Shown here in pieces: positions 35,913 through 45,837 of a stretch of 64,000 nucleotides of DNA (the stretch's first letter is position 1; each line of letters starts with the position of its first letter). This DNA is from DASRHD01 sp035485575 (GTDB taxonomy: Bacteria > Verrucomicrobiota > Verrucomicrobiia > Opitutales > Opitutaceae), in assembly GCA_035485575.1 (NCBI GenBank), contig DATHNW010000028.1:32549-96548 (forward strand), in the 5' to 3' direction. Both the position numbers and the translations under genes were made by a program. The notes beneath the pieces were generated by a model that saw only the letters and a list, made by a program, of their open reading frames with translations, had not been told where the DNA came from and did not search any database.

Positions 35913-36487
35913 CGGCGCCGCTGAGCAATTTCCGGCCGAAAACCGGCTCGATGGAGGCGTGGAACGCCGCCTACGTGCGCGTGGAGGATTATTTGCGTGC
36001 GCATCGGATACACAACCGCCTTCATCAGAGTCGCCTGATCCAGAAAATCCTCGAACGGGCGGCCCGCCGGCACGCCGGGCACCCCGCGCTTGATCCCACC
36101 ACGTTCGCCGCGGAGGAAGCCGAGGCGATGATGAACGCATGGTTCAGCGAGGTGCTGGGGGAGCGCAACCAGCCGGGCGAACGCACTGTCATCAACGGCC
36201 GCCTGGCCTTGTTGCTGTCCGATGGTGCTCAGAAATGGCCCTATGCCTTTCTCGATGAGGACAACATCCCGGCGGAATTCTCCCAGGCCATGCAGGCCGG
36301 CTCCATCCAGGCCGGCCCCGATCTTGCCGTGTCGAGCATGGTGCCGCGCCCGATCGAACTCGGGGCCATCAGCGAGGCCGCAGGCGAGACGCTTGAACGT
36401 TTTGAAAAATGGCCGTTGCTGCGCGCGCTTTTCCTATGGGCGATTTTCCTCGCTGCCCTCGCGCTGATCTTCCGCGCCACGCGCTGA
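35888..36487 (+). CDS. Unknown tail-anchored protein between opgG and opgH
   Basis: 199 residues from the ATG at 35888, overlapping the end of opgG by 25 bases. The soluble part (residues 1-170) begins MELPLESVAAPLSNFRPKTG and includes EAWNAAYVRVEDYLRAHRIH and RAARRHAGHPALD. A single C-terminal membrane helix at about residues 178-195 (LRALFLWAIFLAALALIF) would anchor it with the bulk in the cytosol. In proteobacteria opgG and opgH are adjacent, so this gene is an insertion in the operon. Its position suggests a regulator or structural partner of OpgH, but I recognise no domain. Confidence 0.75.
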   Translation: MELPLESVAAPLSNFRPKTGSMEAWNAAYVRVEDYLRAHRIHNRLHQSRLIQKILERAARRHAGHPALDPTTFAAEEAEAMMNAWFSEVLGERNQPGERTVINGRLALLLSDGAQKWPYAFLDEDNIPAEFSQAMQAGSIQAGPDLAVSSMVPRPIELGAISEAAGETLERFEKWPLLRALFLWAIFLAALALIFRATR

Positions 36488-36498
36488 GCGCCCGGACC

Positions 36499-38643
36499 AT
36501 GACGCTTTTCGACGCCGACCACATCGCCCCGCGCCGTCTCCAGCGCCGGCGTTTTTTGTTTTTTTCGGGCATTTTGGTGCTGGTGAGCCTGGCCACATGG
36601 TTCATGGCGGACCTCCTCTGGCGCGGCGGCATTTCCGGGATCGGCATCGCCATCCTGGTCCTTTTTGTCGTCCTTTTCGCGCACATCGCCACCGGCTTCT
36701 GCCTCGCGCTGGTGGGCTTTTACGTCATCAACCGCGGCGGCGATTCCTGCCGTATCACCCGCTCGGTGGACTGGAACGCGGATCTTCCGCTGGGCAGCAC
36801 GGCGATCGTGATGCCCGTGTTCAATGAGGACGTGAGCCGCGTGTTCGAGGCCATGCGCGTGATTTTCCGTTCCGTGCAGGAGGCGAAAAGGCTCGATCAC
36901 TTCGATTTTTTCATCCTGAGCGACTCGAACCAGCCAAACCAGTGGATCCAGGAGGAGGTGGCGTGGCTCGAGCTTTGCAAGCAGGTCGGCGGCTTCGGGA
37001 AGATATTCTACCGCAAACGCCGCCAGCCCATCAACAAAAAGGCCGGCAACGTCGCCGATTTTCTCCGCCGCTGGGGCCGGCGCTATCGTTACATGGTGGT
37101 GCTCGACGCGGATAGTCTCATGACCGGGCGCTCGCTCGTGCAGCTGGTCGCGATGATGGAAAAAAATCCGCACGTCGGCATCATCCAGACCGCGCCGCGC
37201 ATCGTGAATGGCGAGACGCTCTATGCGCGGCTGCAGTCATTCGCCAACCGCCTTTACAGCCCGCTTTTCCTCGCCGGGCTCAACTACTGGCAGCAGGGCG
37301 ACGGCAATTACTGGGGCCACAACGCCATCATCCGCGTGCAGCCGTTCATGGATCATTGCGCGCTGCCGGCCCTGCCCGGTACGGAGCCTTTTGGCGGGCG
37401 CATCCTTTCGCATGATTTTGTCGAGGCCGCGCTCATGCGCAAGGCCGGCTGGGCGGTGTGGCTCGCCCACGATGTCGAGGGCACCTACGAGGAGGGGCCT
37501 CCCACGCTCATCGACAATGCCAAGCGCGACCGGCGCTGGTGCCAGGGCAACCTCCAGCACACCTGGCTGCTCACCGCCCGCGGCTTCCATCCCGTCAACC
37601 GCCTTCATCTGCTGTTCGGCGTGCTGGCCTATGTTTCGTCGCCACTGTGGCTGCTGTTCCTGCTGCTGAGCACGATCAACGTGTTCAATCACCTGAAGGA
37701 GCCGGGCTTGAACGTGCTTCGGCCGGAGGATGTAACCAGGCTGTTCGGCTATGTGCTCGAGGTGCCCCAGGCGCTCACGCTTTTCGTGCTGACCATGCTG
37801 CTCCTGTTTTTGCCGAAGCTCGTCAGTGTCATTTTCACGGTGCAAAATCGCGCCGAGGCCGAAAAATTTGGCGGTCGGTGGCGGCTGGTCGCCAGTGCCG
37901 TGCTGGAGACACTTGTTTCCGCGCTGCTCGCGCCGGTGAACATGATGTTCAACAGCAAATTCGTCATCTTCACCATCCTCGGCCAGGGCGTGTCATGGAT
38001 AACCCAGCGCCGCGGTTCCGACAACGAGGATGAATGGCGCGAGGCCATCCTCACCCATGGCGGACACACGGGGTTCGGCCTGGTCTGGGGCATCTCGGCT
38101 TTTGTGCTGCTGCCGTCGTTTTTCTGGTGGCTGAGCCCGGTGATTGCGGGGCTCGTGCTGTCCATTCCGCTTTCGATTTTCCTCAGCAAATCGGGCATGG
38201 GCCGCCGCGCCCGGCAACTGGGCTTGTTCCTCACCCCCGAGGAGACGCAGCCACCCTACGAACTTCGGCGCCTCCGGCAGAATCTGGCGGAGTGCTACAA
38301 GCACTTTCCGCCCATTGAGCCGCTGCGCGACGACTACGGCCTGTTGCAGGCCGTGCTCGACCCGTACATCAACGCCATGCACGTCGCGCTTCTCCACCAG
38401 CGCCGCCCCAGCGAGGAAGCCCAGGAGTATTTTCACCAGCTGCGCCGGCGCCTGCTTCATGACGGACCGGAGGAATTTTCGACCAAGGAAAAAATGGCGC
38501 TGCTGCTCGATGCCGAGTCGATGGTCTGGCTGCACCGCGAACTCTGGAGCCTGCCGGCCAGCGCGCTGGCCGAATGGTGGCGCCTTGCCATGCGGCAGTA
38601 CAACGTTCTCACGGCCTCGCCGGTGACCGCGCTGTACCGGTGA
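36499..38643 (+). CDS. opgH: Glucan glucosyltransferase OpgH (MdoH family)
   Basis: Inner-membrane GT2 enzyme that polymerises UDP-glucose into the beta-glucan chain of osmoregulated periplasmic glucans and exports it. In the 714-residue product, membrane helices flank a cytosolic GT2 domain. Catalytic motifs are MPVFNEDVSRVFEAMR, the DxD in VVLDADSLM, and RRWCQGNLQH. The long C-terminal region contains further helices and the conserved GLVWGISAFVLLPSFFWWLS stretch. The ATG at 36499 is 11 bases after the tail-anchored gene. It is shorter at the N-terminus than E. coli OpgH, lacking most of its cytosolic extension. Confidence 0.94.
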   Translation: MTLFDADHIAPRRLQRRRFLFFSGILVLVSLATWFMADLLWRGGISGIGIAILVLFVVLFAHIATGFCLALVGFYVINRGGDSCRITRSVDWNADLPLGSTAIVMPVFNEDVSRVFEAMRVIFRSVQEAKRLDHFDFFILSDSNQPNQWIQEEVAWLELCKQVGGFGKIFYRKRRQPINKKAGNVADFLRRWGRRYRYMVVLDADSLMTGRSLVQLVAMMEKNPHVGIIQTAPRIVNGETLYARLQSFANRLYSPLFLAGLNYWQQGDGNYWGHNAIIRVQPFMDHCALPALPGTEPFGGRILSHDFVEAALMRKAGWAVWLAHDVEGTYEEGPPTLIDNAKRDRRWCQGNLQHTWLLTARGFHPVNRLHLLFGVLAYVSSPLWLLFLLLSTINVFNHLKEPGLNVLRPEDVTRLFGYVLEVPQALTLFVLTMLLLFLPKLVSVIFTVQNRAEAEKFGGRWRLVASAVLETLVSALLAPVNMMFNSKFVIFTILGQGVSWITQRRGSDNEDEWREAILTHGGHTGFGLVWGISAFVLLPSFFWWLSPVIAGLVLSIPLSIFLSKSGMGRRARQLGLFLTPEETQPPYELRRLRQNLAECYKHFPPIEPLRDDYGLLQAVLDPYINAMHVALLHQRRPSEEAQEYFHQLRRRLLHDGPEEFSTKEKMALLLDAESMVWLHRELWSLPASALAEWWRLAMRQYNVLTASPVTALYR

Positions 38644-38658
38644 GCGGAGGGAGGAAGC

Positions 38659-39111
38659 TCAGCCGCGTCCGCCGAAGCTGATGTAGTCGTCGAGGTCGAG
38701 CCGGTCGAAGTTTGTGCGGATATCGTCGCGGCCGGGTGAGAGCCGGGCGATATCCTCGGACATGCCGGCATGGCGTTTGACGTCGCCCGGCCCAAGGGCC
38801 TCCAGCCATTGTGACCAGGCTTCGATTTCCCACGCCGTGCGTGCGGGCTTGGCGTGCTCATTGACCCAGGCCAGCATCTCGACGTCACCTTTGCCGGATT
38901 TCACCGCGGTCAGGAAGGCCTCGGGATCGAGGCCGGTGTAGGCGAAGAAACGTTTGTCCAGCGGGCAGGGATAGATGTATTCGCCCAGCTTGCCGGCGGC
39001 GGCGGCACGGGCCTTGTCGAGCAGGCGCGGCAGGTGCACGTAACCGCCAAGGCGGACGCGCGGGCTGCGTGGCGGATGCTGGGTGAAGTCGGGGTCGGAA
39101 TATTTGATCAT
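38659..39111 (-). CDS. DUF5069 domain protein
   Basis: 150-residue small cytosolic protein. Its N-terminus, DFTQHPPRSPRVRLGGYVHL, then RLLDKARA, GEYIYPCPLD and FFAYTGLD are typical of DUF5069, a family I associate with Verrucomicrobia and Planctomycetes and whose function is not known. The C-terminal ARLSPGRDDIRTNFDRLDLD is part of the same family. It converges with opgH with 15 bases between the stops. Confidence 0.82.
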   Translation of the reverse strand: MIKYSDPDFTQHPPRSPRVRLGGYVHLPRLLDKARAAAAGKLGEYIYPCPLDKRFFAYTGLDPEAFLTAVKSGKGDVEMLAWVNEHAKPARTAWEIEAWSQWLEALGPGDVKRHAGMSEDIARLSPGRDDIRTNFDRLDLDDYISFGGRG

Positions 39112-39120
39112 AGGAAAATT

Positions 39121-39149
39121 TTTAACGCAAAGACACGAAGGCGCAAAAG
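39121..39149. repeat. Left arm of a dispersed inverted repeat
   Basis: TTTAACGCAAAGACACGAAG and the following bases match the reverse complement of 39224-39252 at 24 of 29 positions. The AACGCAAAGxCGCGAAGxCG type is a short intergenic repeat I recall as widespread in Verrucomicrobia and related genomes. Confidence 0.7.
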
Positions 39150-39223
39150 TTGAAAGCCATTAATTCAGAAGCCACGAAGCCAGGAACGGTCTGCTGGATT
39201 TCTATTTTTTAATCCTTCTTCTT

Positions 39224-39252
39224 TCTTTGCGTCTTCGCGCCTTTGCGTTAAA
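39224..39252. repeat. Right arm of a dispersed inverted repeat
   Basis: Complement of the left arm at 39121-39149, starting 3 bases after the alaS stop codon. Transcripts could fold into a long hairpin across the 143-base gap, possibly acting as a transcription or RNA stability boundary. Confidence 0.7.
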
Positions 39253-39254
39253 TC

Positions 39255-42116
39255 CTAAGTCTTCAAAACCTCGGCGAGTCTGGTGATGTCCTTGCCGCCA
39301 CCCATGGCGAAGTCGGCCTTGCCGCCGCCCTTGCCGCCGAGCTTTTTGGAAAGTTCGTTGACGATCTTGCCGGCCTGGTGGCCGGCTTGCTGCGCGGCCG
39401 GCGAGCAAAAGGCGACGATCGTGGCCTTGTCGCCGAACGCCGCACCGAGCACGACCACGCCTTCACCGACTTTGCCCAGTACCTGCGAGCCAAGCGTGCG
39501 CAGCGCCTCGGGCGATTCGACGGTGACGCTAACGGAAACAAATTTTAGCCCATCGCGCGATACGGCCATGGTCGCCAGCTCGTCGGCCAGCCCGGCGGAC
39601 GCCCTTTGCTCAAAGGCTTTCAGTTTCTTTTCGAGTTCTTTTTGGTACGCGAGCACGGCTTCCAGCTTTCGGTTTACGTCCTGCGGGCCGGCGGAAAGAT
39701 GTGTATTGATGGCGGCGAGCACGGCTTCGTGCTGGGCGATAAAATCATAGGCCGCCTGGCCGGCCACGGCCTCGATGCGACGCGTGCCGGCGGCGATGGC
39801 GCTTTCGGCGGTGATTTTTATGATGCCGATTTCGCCGGTCGTCGCGACATGCGTGCCGCCGCAGAGTTCGCGGCTGTAGCCGCCGATGTCTACCACGCGG
39901 ACAGTCTTTCCGTATTTTTCGCCGAAGAAGGCGAGGGTGTCGGCGGGCTTTTTGTCGAATTCAGTCTCATAGGCCTCGACCTTGGTGTTATCGAGGACCT
40001 TCTCGTTTACCAGGCGCTCGATTTCCTGGAGTTGCGCATGCGTGACTGCTTCAAAATGGGAAAAATCGAAACGCAGACGATCCGGCGCGTTGAGTGAACC
40101 GGCCTGGCGGATGTGCGTGCCGAGCACGCTGCGGAGCGCCCAGTGCAGCAAGTGCGTCGCCGAGTGGTGACGCTGAATGGCGCGGCGGCGGACGACGTCG
40201 ACTGAAAGCTCGGCCCGAGGGCCTGAGGCGGCAACCAAGGTGTTGCCGACGAGCTTGTGCAGATGACGTCCGGACTTGTCCTTCACGCAATCGATGATGC
40301 GGACAAACTGGCCATTGACGAGGGCGGTGCCCATATCGCCCGCCTGTCCGCCCATCTCGGCATAGAATGGCGTCTGGTCGAAGACGAGAAACAGGTCCTG
40401 ATCCGAATAAATGGCGTCAACGAGCTGGGCCGGCGAAGTCATGTGCGTATAGCCAACGAACTTGGTCGGTTTTTGCTCGACGAGGCTTTGGCCTGCGGTG
40501 GCCGCGATGACCACGGCTTTCTTTTGCGCCGCTCGCGCCTGCTCGCGCTGCTGCTCCATGAGCCGGTCGAACTCCACGGTATCAACCGTCAGGCCGTTTT
40601 CGGCGGCCAGAAGCCTGGTCATATCGAGGGGAAAGCCGTAGGTGTCGTAGAGCACGAATGCCAGCAAACCGGGGATTTCCAGATTCTGCTTCAGCTTTTC
40701 AAGATGCTGCCGGGCCGACTCGGCATCAGCCAATTCGCTGTCATGCGCGTGGGCGGCTTTCTCGAGGTTCAGGAGCAATCCCATCGCCAGAACCGAGTAA
40801 TACGCGGGATCCTCATTCGGAAGAACTTTGGAGGCGATTTTCTTGGCCAGATCGGTGAGGTTTTTCCGGTAGAAAACCAGGCCATGATCAAGCGTCCGGC
40901 CGAAATTTTCCTCTTCGCTGTGGATGACGCGGCGGATGATGTCCTGCTGTTGTTTCAGTTCGGGAAAGACCGACCCCAGTGATTCGACCACGGGCGCGAC
41001 GAGCTTTTCGAAGAAGCCTGCTTCGAGCTGAAGCTTGGCGCCGTAGAGAATTCCGCGGCGAAGGATGCGGCGGACGACGTAATTGCGCCCATCGTTGCCC
41101 GGCATGATGCCGTCGGCGATGGCGCAGGAGACGCAGCGCGCATGATCGGCGAGCACGCGAAAGGCCACATCGATTTTTTCCTGTTCGTTCATGTTCCCGC
41201 GCCTGGCCGGGACGGTGCCCTTGTAGGTTTTTCCTGAAATTTCGGCGATTTTCTTCAACAGCGGCGTGAAAACATCGGCGCTGTAATTCGATGGCTCGGC
41301 GGAAAAGTCCGTGAAGCCCTTGGTCGTGGCGTAGATGCCGGCGACGCGCTCAAAGCCCATGCCGGTGTCCACGTGCTTGGCCGCGAGAGGGGAGAAGGTG
41401 CCGTCGGCATTGGCGTTGAACTGGATGAAGACGTGGTTCCAGATTTCGATGCAGCGCGGCGAGCCCTGGTTCACGAGGGCGCGGCCGGCCTGCTCGTCAT
41501 CGCTTTCGAGCAGGTTGAAATGGATCTCCGAGCAGGGGCCGCACGGGCCGGTGTCGCCCATCATCCAGAAATTGTCCTTCTTGTTGCCGGGAACGATGTG
41601 AATGGCGGGATCGAGGCCGGCTTTCTTGAAAATGCCGGCCCAGATGTCGTAGGCTTCCTGGTCGAATTCGGCCGGGTCGTTTTTGGATTTGTCGGGCCAG
41701 TAGACCGTGGCGAAGAGACGCTTCGCCGGCATGCCCCAGACCTGCGTGATGAGCTCCCAGCCCCATTCGAGCGACTCTTTCTTGAAATAGTCGCCGAAGG
41801 ACCAGTTGCCGAGCATCTCGAAGAGCGTGTGGTGATAGGTGTCGAAGCCCACGTCCTCGAGGTCGTTGTGCTTGCCGCCGGCGCGGATGCATTTTTGCGT
41901 GTCGGCCGCGCGGGTGTCGTGGCCGGGCTTCACGCCGGCCCACTTGGAAACGTCGGGCTTCCGGTCGCCGAGAAAGATGGGCACGAACTGGTTCATGCCG
42001 GCATTCGTGAAAAGCAGGCCCGGGGAATCGGGCAGCAGCGAGGACGACGGAACGATGGTGTGGCCGCGCGCGGCGAAGAAATCGAGAAAGCTCTGGCGGA
42101 TTTCAGCGGAAGTCAT
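39255..42116 (-). CDS. alaS: Alanyl-tRNA synthetase
   Basis: Class II synthetase charging tRNA-Ala, 953 residues, slightly longer than the usual 875. The N-terminal catalytic domain starts TSAEIRQSFLDFFAARGHTI and contains LLFTNAGMNQFVPIFLGDRK. The editing domain carries the zinc-site motif HHSATHLLHWALR and CGGTHVATTGEIGI. The C-terminal C-Ala domain ends with KLGGKGGGKADFAMGGGKD. It appears monocistronic; a short dispersed repeat lies on each side of the gene. Confidence 0.97.
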   Translation of the reverse strand: MTSAEIRQSFLDFFAARGHTIVPSSSLLPDSPGLLFTNAGMNQFVPIFLGDRKPDVSKWAGVKPGHDTRAADTQKCIRAGGKHNDLEDVGFDTYHHTLFEMLGNWSFGDYFKKESLEWGWELITQVWGMPAKRLFATVYWPDKSKNDPAEFDQEAYDIWAGIFKKAGLDPAIHIVPGNKKDNFWMMGDTGPCGPCSEIHFNLLESDDEQAGRALVNQGSPRCIEIWNHVFIQFNANADGTFSPLAAKHVDTGMGFERVAGIYATTKGFTDFSAEPSNYSADVFTPLLKKIAEISGKTYKGTVPARRGNMNEQEKIDVAFRVLADHARCVSCAIADGIMPGNDGRNYVVRRILRRGILYGAKLQLEAGFFEKLVAPVVESLGSVFPELKQQQDIIRRVIHSEEENFGRTLDHGLVFYRKNLTDLAKKIASKVLPNEDPAYYSVLAMGLLLNLEKAAHAHDSELADAESARQHLEKLKQNLEIPGLLAFVLYDTYGFPLDMTRLLAAENGLTVDTVEFDRLMEQQREQARAAQKKAVVIAATAGQSLVEQKPTKFVGYTHMTSPAQLVDAIYSDQDLFLVFDQTPFYAEMGGQAGDMGTALVNGQFVRIIDCVKDKSGRHLHKLVGNTLVAASGPRAELSVDVVRRRAIQRHHSATHLLHWALRSVLGTHIRQAGSLNAPDRLRFDFSHFEAVTHAQLQEIERLVNEKVLDNTKVEAYETEFDKKPADTLAFFGEKYGKTVRVVDIGGYSRELCGGTHVATTGEIGIIKITAESAIAAGTRRIEAVAGQAAYDFIAQHEAVLAAINTHLSAGPQDVNRKLEAVLAYQKELEKKLKAFEQRASAGLADELATMAVSRDGLKFVSVSVTVESPEALRTLGSQVLGKVGEGVVVLGAAFGDKATIVAFCSPAAQQAGHQAGKIVNELSKKLGGKGGGKADFAMGGGKDITRLAEVLKT

Positions 42117-42128
42117 GAAGGGGAGGGA

Positions 42129-42159
42129 TTATCCACGAATTGCACGAATGGGTACGAAT
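42129..42159. repeat. Short dispersed repeat (CACGAAT-type)
   Basis: TTATCCACGAATTGCACGAA followed by TGGGTACGAAT holds three CACGAAT-like units spaced about 10 bases apart. It matches a second type of intergenic repeat I recall from Verrucomicrobia. It lies just upstream of alaS. Confidence 0.6.
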
Positions 42160-42243
42160 CTTTTCAGGGGACCCGACACATCCTATGAAGCCTGGGATGG
42201 CTCCCGCAATTGATCAAGAGCCCGGCTTTTGGGATGATGTCGG

Positions 42244-43344
<1,101 letters not shown>

Positions 43345-43478
43345 AAAGGCTGATTAAGTAGCAGGGAAACGGGGGAGGGGAAGGGGATTTTTTGCATTGG
43401 TCCGGGCCGGGCTGTGGCGCCGAGGGGATGGGCGCGCTTGACGTTGAGAGGGAGGATAAGTCCTGTGGATCGGTAAAA

Positions 43479-44114
43479 ATGAACATCCATGTTCTGCCTG
43501 CAGGGCCCATCGAGACCAATGCCTACCTGCTGACCGAGCCGGCAAGGGGCGAGGCCGTGCTGATCGACGCGCCGGGCGGTGTCTGGGCGGATGTGGAGCC
43601 GATTTTAAGTGAAGAGAAATGTCGGCTGGTGGAGCTGTGGCTCACGCATGGCCACTGGGACCACATGCAGGGCGCGGCGGAGGTAGTGCGTGCGACTGGC
43701 GCGAAGGTGCGCGCGCATGCGGACGACCGCGCGCTGATTGAGACGCCGGCGGTGATGGCGCGCTTTTTAATGCCAGGCATGCGGCTGGAGCCGGTAAAGG
43801 TGGATGGGTGGTTGCAGCCGGGCGAAAGAATTCAGGCCATGGGCGCGGCGGTCGAGGTGCGGCATGTGCCGGGTCATTGCCCGGGCAATGTGCTGTTTTA
43901 TTTTGCGACGGGCGGGACAGCATTTGTGGGCGATGCGCTTTTTGCCGGCAGCATCGGGCGAACCGACCTGCCCGGCGGGGATTTTGACACCTTGGAAAAA
44001 TCAATTCGCGGGCAGATCTACACGCTGCCGGACTCGACAAAAGTTTTTCCTGGCCATGGGCCGGATACGACGGTGGGCGCCGAAAAACAGAACAACCCCT
44101 ATGTCCACGGTTGA
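43479..44114 (+). CDS. MBL-fold metallo-hydrolase (glyoxalase II-like)
   Basis: 211-residue metallo-beta-lactamase fold hydrolase starting MNIHVLPAGPIETNAYLLTE. Metal ligands are visible in THGHWDHMQGA, in VRHVPGHCPGN, in FVGDALFAGSIGRTDLPGGD and in VFPGHGPDTTVGAEKQNNPY. This is the small glyoxalase II-like class found in many bacteria, often of unproven substrate. The ATG at 43479 follows a frame that is open upstream but lacks family sequence. It overlaps ribD by 14 bases, heading an MBL-ribD-rdgB operon. Confidence 0.9.
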   Translation: MNIHVLPAGPIETNAYLLTEPARGEAVLIDAPGGVWADVEPILSEEKCRLVELWLTHGHWDHMQGAAEVVRATGAKVRAHADDRALIETPAVMARFLMPGMRLEPVKVDGWLQPGERIQAMGAAVEVRHVPGHCPGNVLFYFATGGTAFVGDALFAGSIGRTDLPGGDFDTLEKSIRGQIYTLPDSTKVFPGHGPDTTVGAEKQNNPYVHG

Positions 44115-45258
44115 TCATGAATTTTTCATGCGGCGTGTACTGGAGCTGGCGCGCCGTGGCTGGGGTGACACGCATCCCAATCCGATGGTGGGCGCCCTCG
44201 TCGTCGAGAACGGCGAGATCGTGGCCGAGGGGTTTCACGCGCGGGACGGCGCGCCGCACGCGGAGCGCATGGCTTTGCAGGCACTCGGGCGAAAACCAAA
44301 ACCGGGTGCGACACTCTATGTGACGCTCGAGCCCTGCTCGACACCGGGACGCACCGGCGCATGCACGGAGGCGATCACCGCCGCCGGTCTCAAGCGGGTG
44401 GTGGCGGGCGCCACCGATCCGAACCCCGCGCATGCTGGACGGGGCTTCGATCTGCTGCGAGCGGCGGGCATCGAGGTGACGACCGGCGTGCTGGAGCGCG
44501 ACTGCGTGGACGTGAACCTAATTTTCAACCACTGGATCACGCGCGGCCTGCCGTTTTTCGCGGCGAAGTCAGCCGTGACGCTCGACGGTCGCATCGCCTG
44601 CCGCACAGGTGAGTCGAAGTGGATCACGGGCGAGGCCGCGCGTGCGGACGTGATGCGCTGGCGGCGGCTGTTTCCCGCCATCGCAGTGGGTGCCGGCACG
44701 ATCCTGAAGGACGATCCCCGTCTCACTGCGCGGCAGGGCGGCGAAGAGTGGTGTCCCGTGCGGTTCGTGTTCGACGGATTGCTGCGCACCGTGGCTGATC
44801 GCGGCCTGCCGCAGGTTTACCGCGATGAATTTCGCGAACGCACGATCGTAGTGACGACGCCGCACGGCGGGATGGGCTATGTGCGCAAACTGCGGGAATC
44901 GGGCGTGCAGGTGTGGATCATGCCGACGCCCACGCCGCGCGTGGGCCTGGCTGATTTTCGTAAAAAATGCGCGGAGGAAAGGATCACCGGCGTGTTTTTC
45001 GAGGGCGGGGCGCAGCTGGTGAGCGAATTTTTGCAGGCGCGCGAACTGGACTACCTGTTTGTTTACCGTTCACCGGTGCTTTTTGCCGATGACAAGGCCA
45101 AGGGGATGTTCAGTGGATTGCGCACGGAAAAAATCGAAAACGCGGTGCGGCTCGTGGACGTGCGGCATGAGTCCTTTGGCGACGACATATTGATGCGCGG
45201 ACGCGTGGTGTATCCGGAGAAATTATTCGTGGATGAAACTGTTTTTAGCATCCGGTAA
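44101..45258 (+). CDS. ribD: Riboflavin biosynthesis deaminase/reductase RibD
   Basis: Bifunctional enzyme for the second and third steps of riboflavin synthesis: deamination of the pyrimidine intermediate, then NADPH reduction of its ribosyl group. The 385-residue protein starts at 44101 (MSTVDHEFFMRRVLELARRG). The N-terminal zinc deaminase domain has HPNPMVGALVV, the HAE of GAPHAERMAL and PCSTPGRTGAC. The reductase domain starts near residue 150 (FFAAKSAVTLDGRIACRTGE) with VGAGTILKDDPRLTAR and GVFFEGGAQLVSEFL. It overlaps both its neighbours, by 14 and 26 bases. Confidence 0.95.
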   Translation: MSTVDHEFFMRRVLELARRGWGDTHPNPMVGALVVENGEIVAEGFHARDGAPHAERMALQALGRKPKPGATLYVTLEPCSTPGRTGACTEAITAAGLKRVVAGATDPNPAHAGRGFDLLRAAGIEVTTGVLERDCVDVNLIFNHWITRGLPFFAAKSAVTLDGRIACRTGESKWITGEAARADVMRWRRLFPAIAVGAGTILKDDPRLTARQGGEEWCPVRFVFDGLLRTVADRGLPQVYRDEFRERTIVVTTPHGGMGYVRKLRESGVQVWIMPTPTPRVGLADFRKKCAEERITGVFFEGGAQLVSEFLQARELDYLFVYRSPVLFADDKAKGMFSGLRTEKIENAVRLVDVRHESFGDDILMRGRVVYPEKLFVDETVFSIR

Positions 45259-45832
45259 CCTTCATAAGGCGAGAGAGCTGCAAGCGCTGGCGGACGCCGA
45301 AGGCCTGCGCGTGGAAATCGTTTCGGCCAGCACGGCCGGCGGAATGCCGGCGGTGGCGGAGGACATGGGGACGTTTGCCGGCAACGCGGGCAAAAAAGCG
45401 CGGGCGTTGCGTGCGCGATTACCACCAGAGGCGTGGGCACTAGCGGATGACAGCGGGTTATGTGTTGATGAGCTCGGCGGCGCACCGGGCGTGGAATCGG
45501 CCTATTACGCGGGGCTGCAGTCAGATGATGCCGCGAACCTCAAAAAACTTGTTGAGGTGATGAGCGATGTGCCGGAAGGCCGGCGTGGAGCACAGTTTGT
45601 CTGCGTGCTTTTTTTAGTCGGGCCGGCCGGCGAATTTATTTTCGAAGGTCATTGCGAGGGCGGGCTGCGACGCGAGCCGGGCGGTGGCGGCGGGTTTGGT
45701 TACGATCCGATATTTGTGCCGGCCGGCTATGACCGAAGTTTTGCCGAGCTGGGTGACGAGATCAAAAACCGCCTGAGCCACCGTGCCCGGGCCTGGACGA
45801 AGCTGGCGGACTGGTTGCGGAGCCGGACGTGA
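45233..45832 (+). CDS. rdgB: XTP/dITP pyrophosphatase
   Basis: Hydrolyses non-canonical nucleotides (dITP, XTP) to keep them out of DNA and RNA. The 199-residue protein starts MKLFLASGNLHKARELQALA and has the family motifs FAGNAGKKARAL, ALADDSGLCVDELGGAPGVE, the substrate loop EGGLRREPGGGGGFGYDPIF and the final LSHRARA. It overlaps ribD by 26 bases and ends 5 bases before the convergent ispH gene. Confidence 0.94.
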   Translation: MKLFLASGNLHKARELQALADAEGLRVEIVSASTAGGMPAVAEDMGTFAGNAGKKARALRARLPPEAWALADDSGLCVDELGGAPGVESAYYAGLQSDDAANLKKLVEVMSDVPEGRRGAQFVCVLFLVGPAGEFIFEGHCEGGLRREPGGGGGFGYDPIFVPAGYDRSFAELGDEIKNRLSHRARAWTKLADWLRSRT

Positions 45833-45837
45833 AGGGC

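Noticed and set aside
43438..43465. TTGACG promoter match before the MBL hydrolase gene
   Set aside because: A -35-like element is present but no acceptable -10 at 16-18 bases follows.
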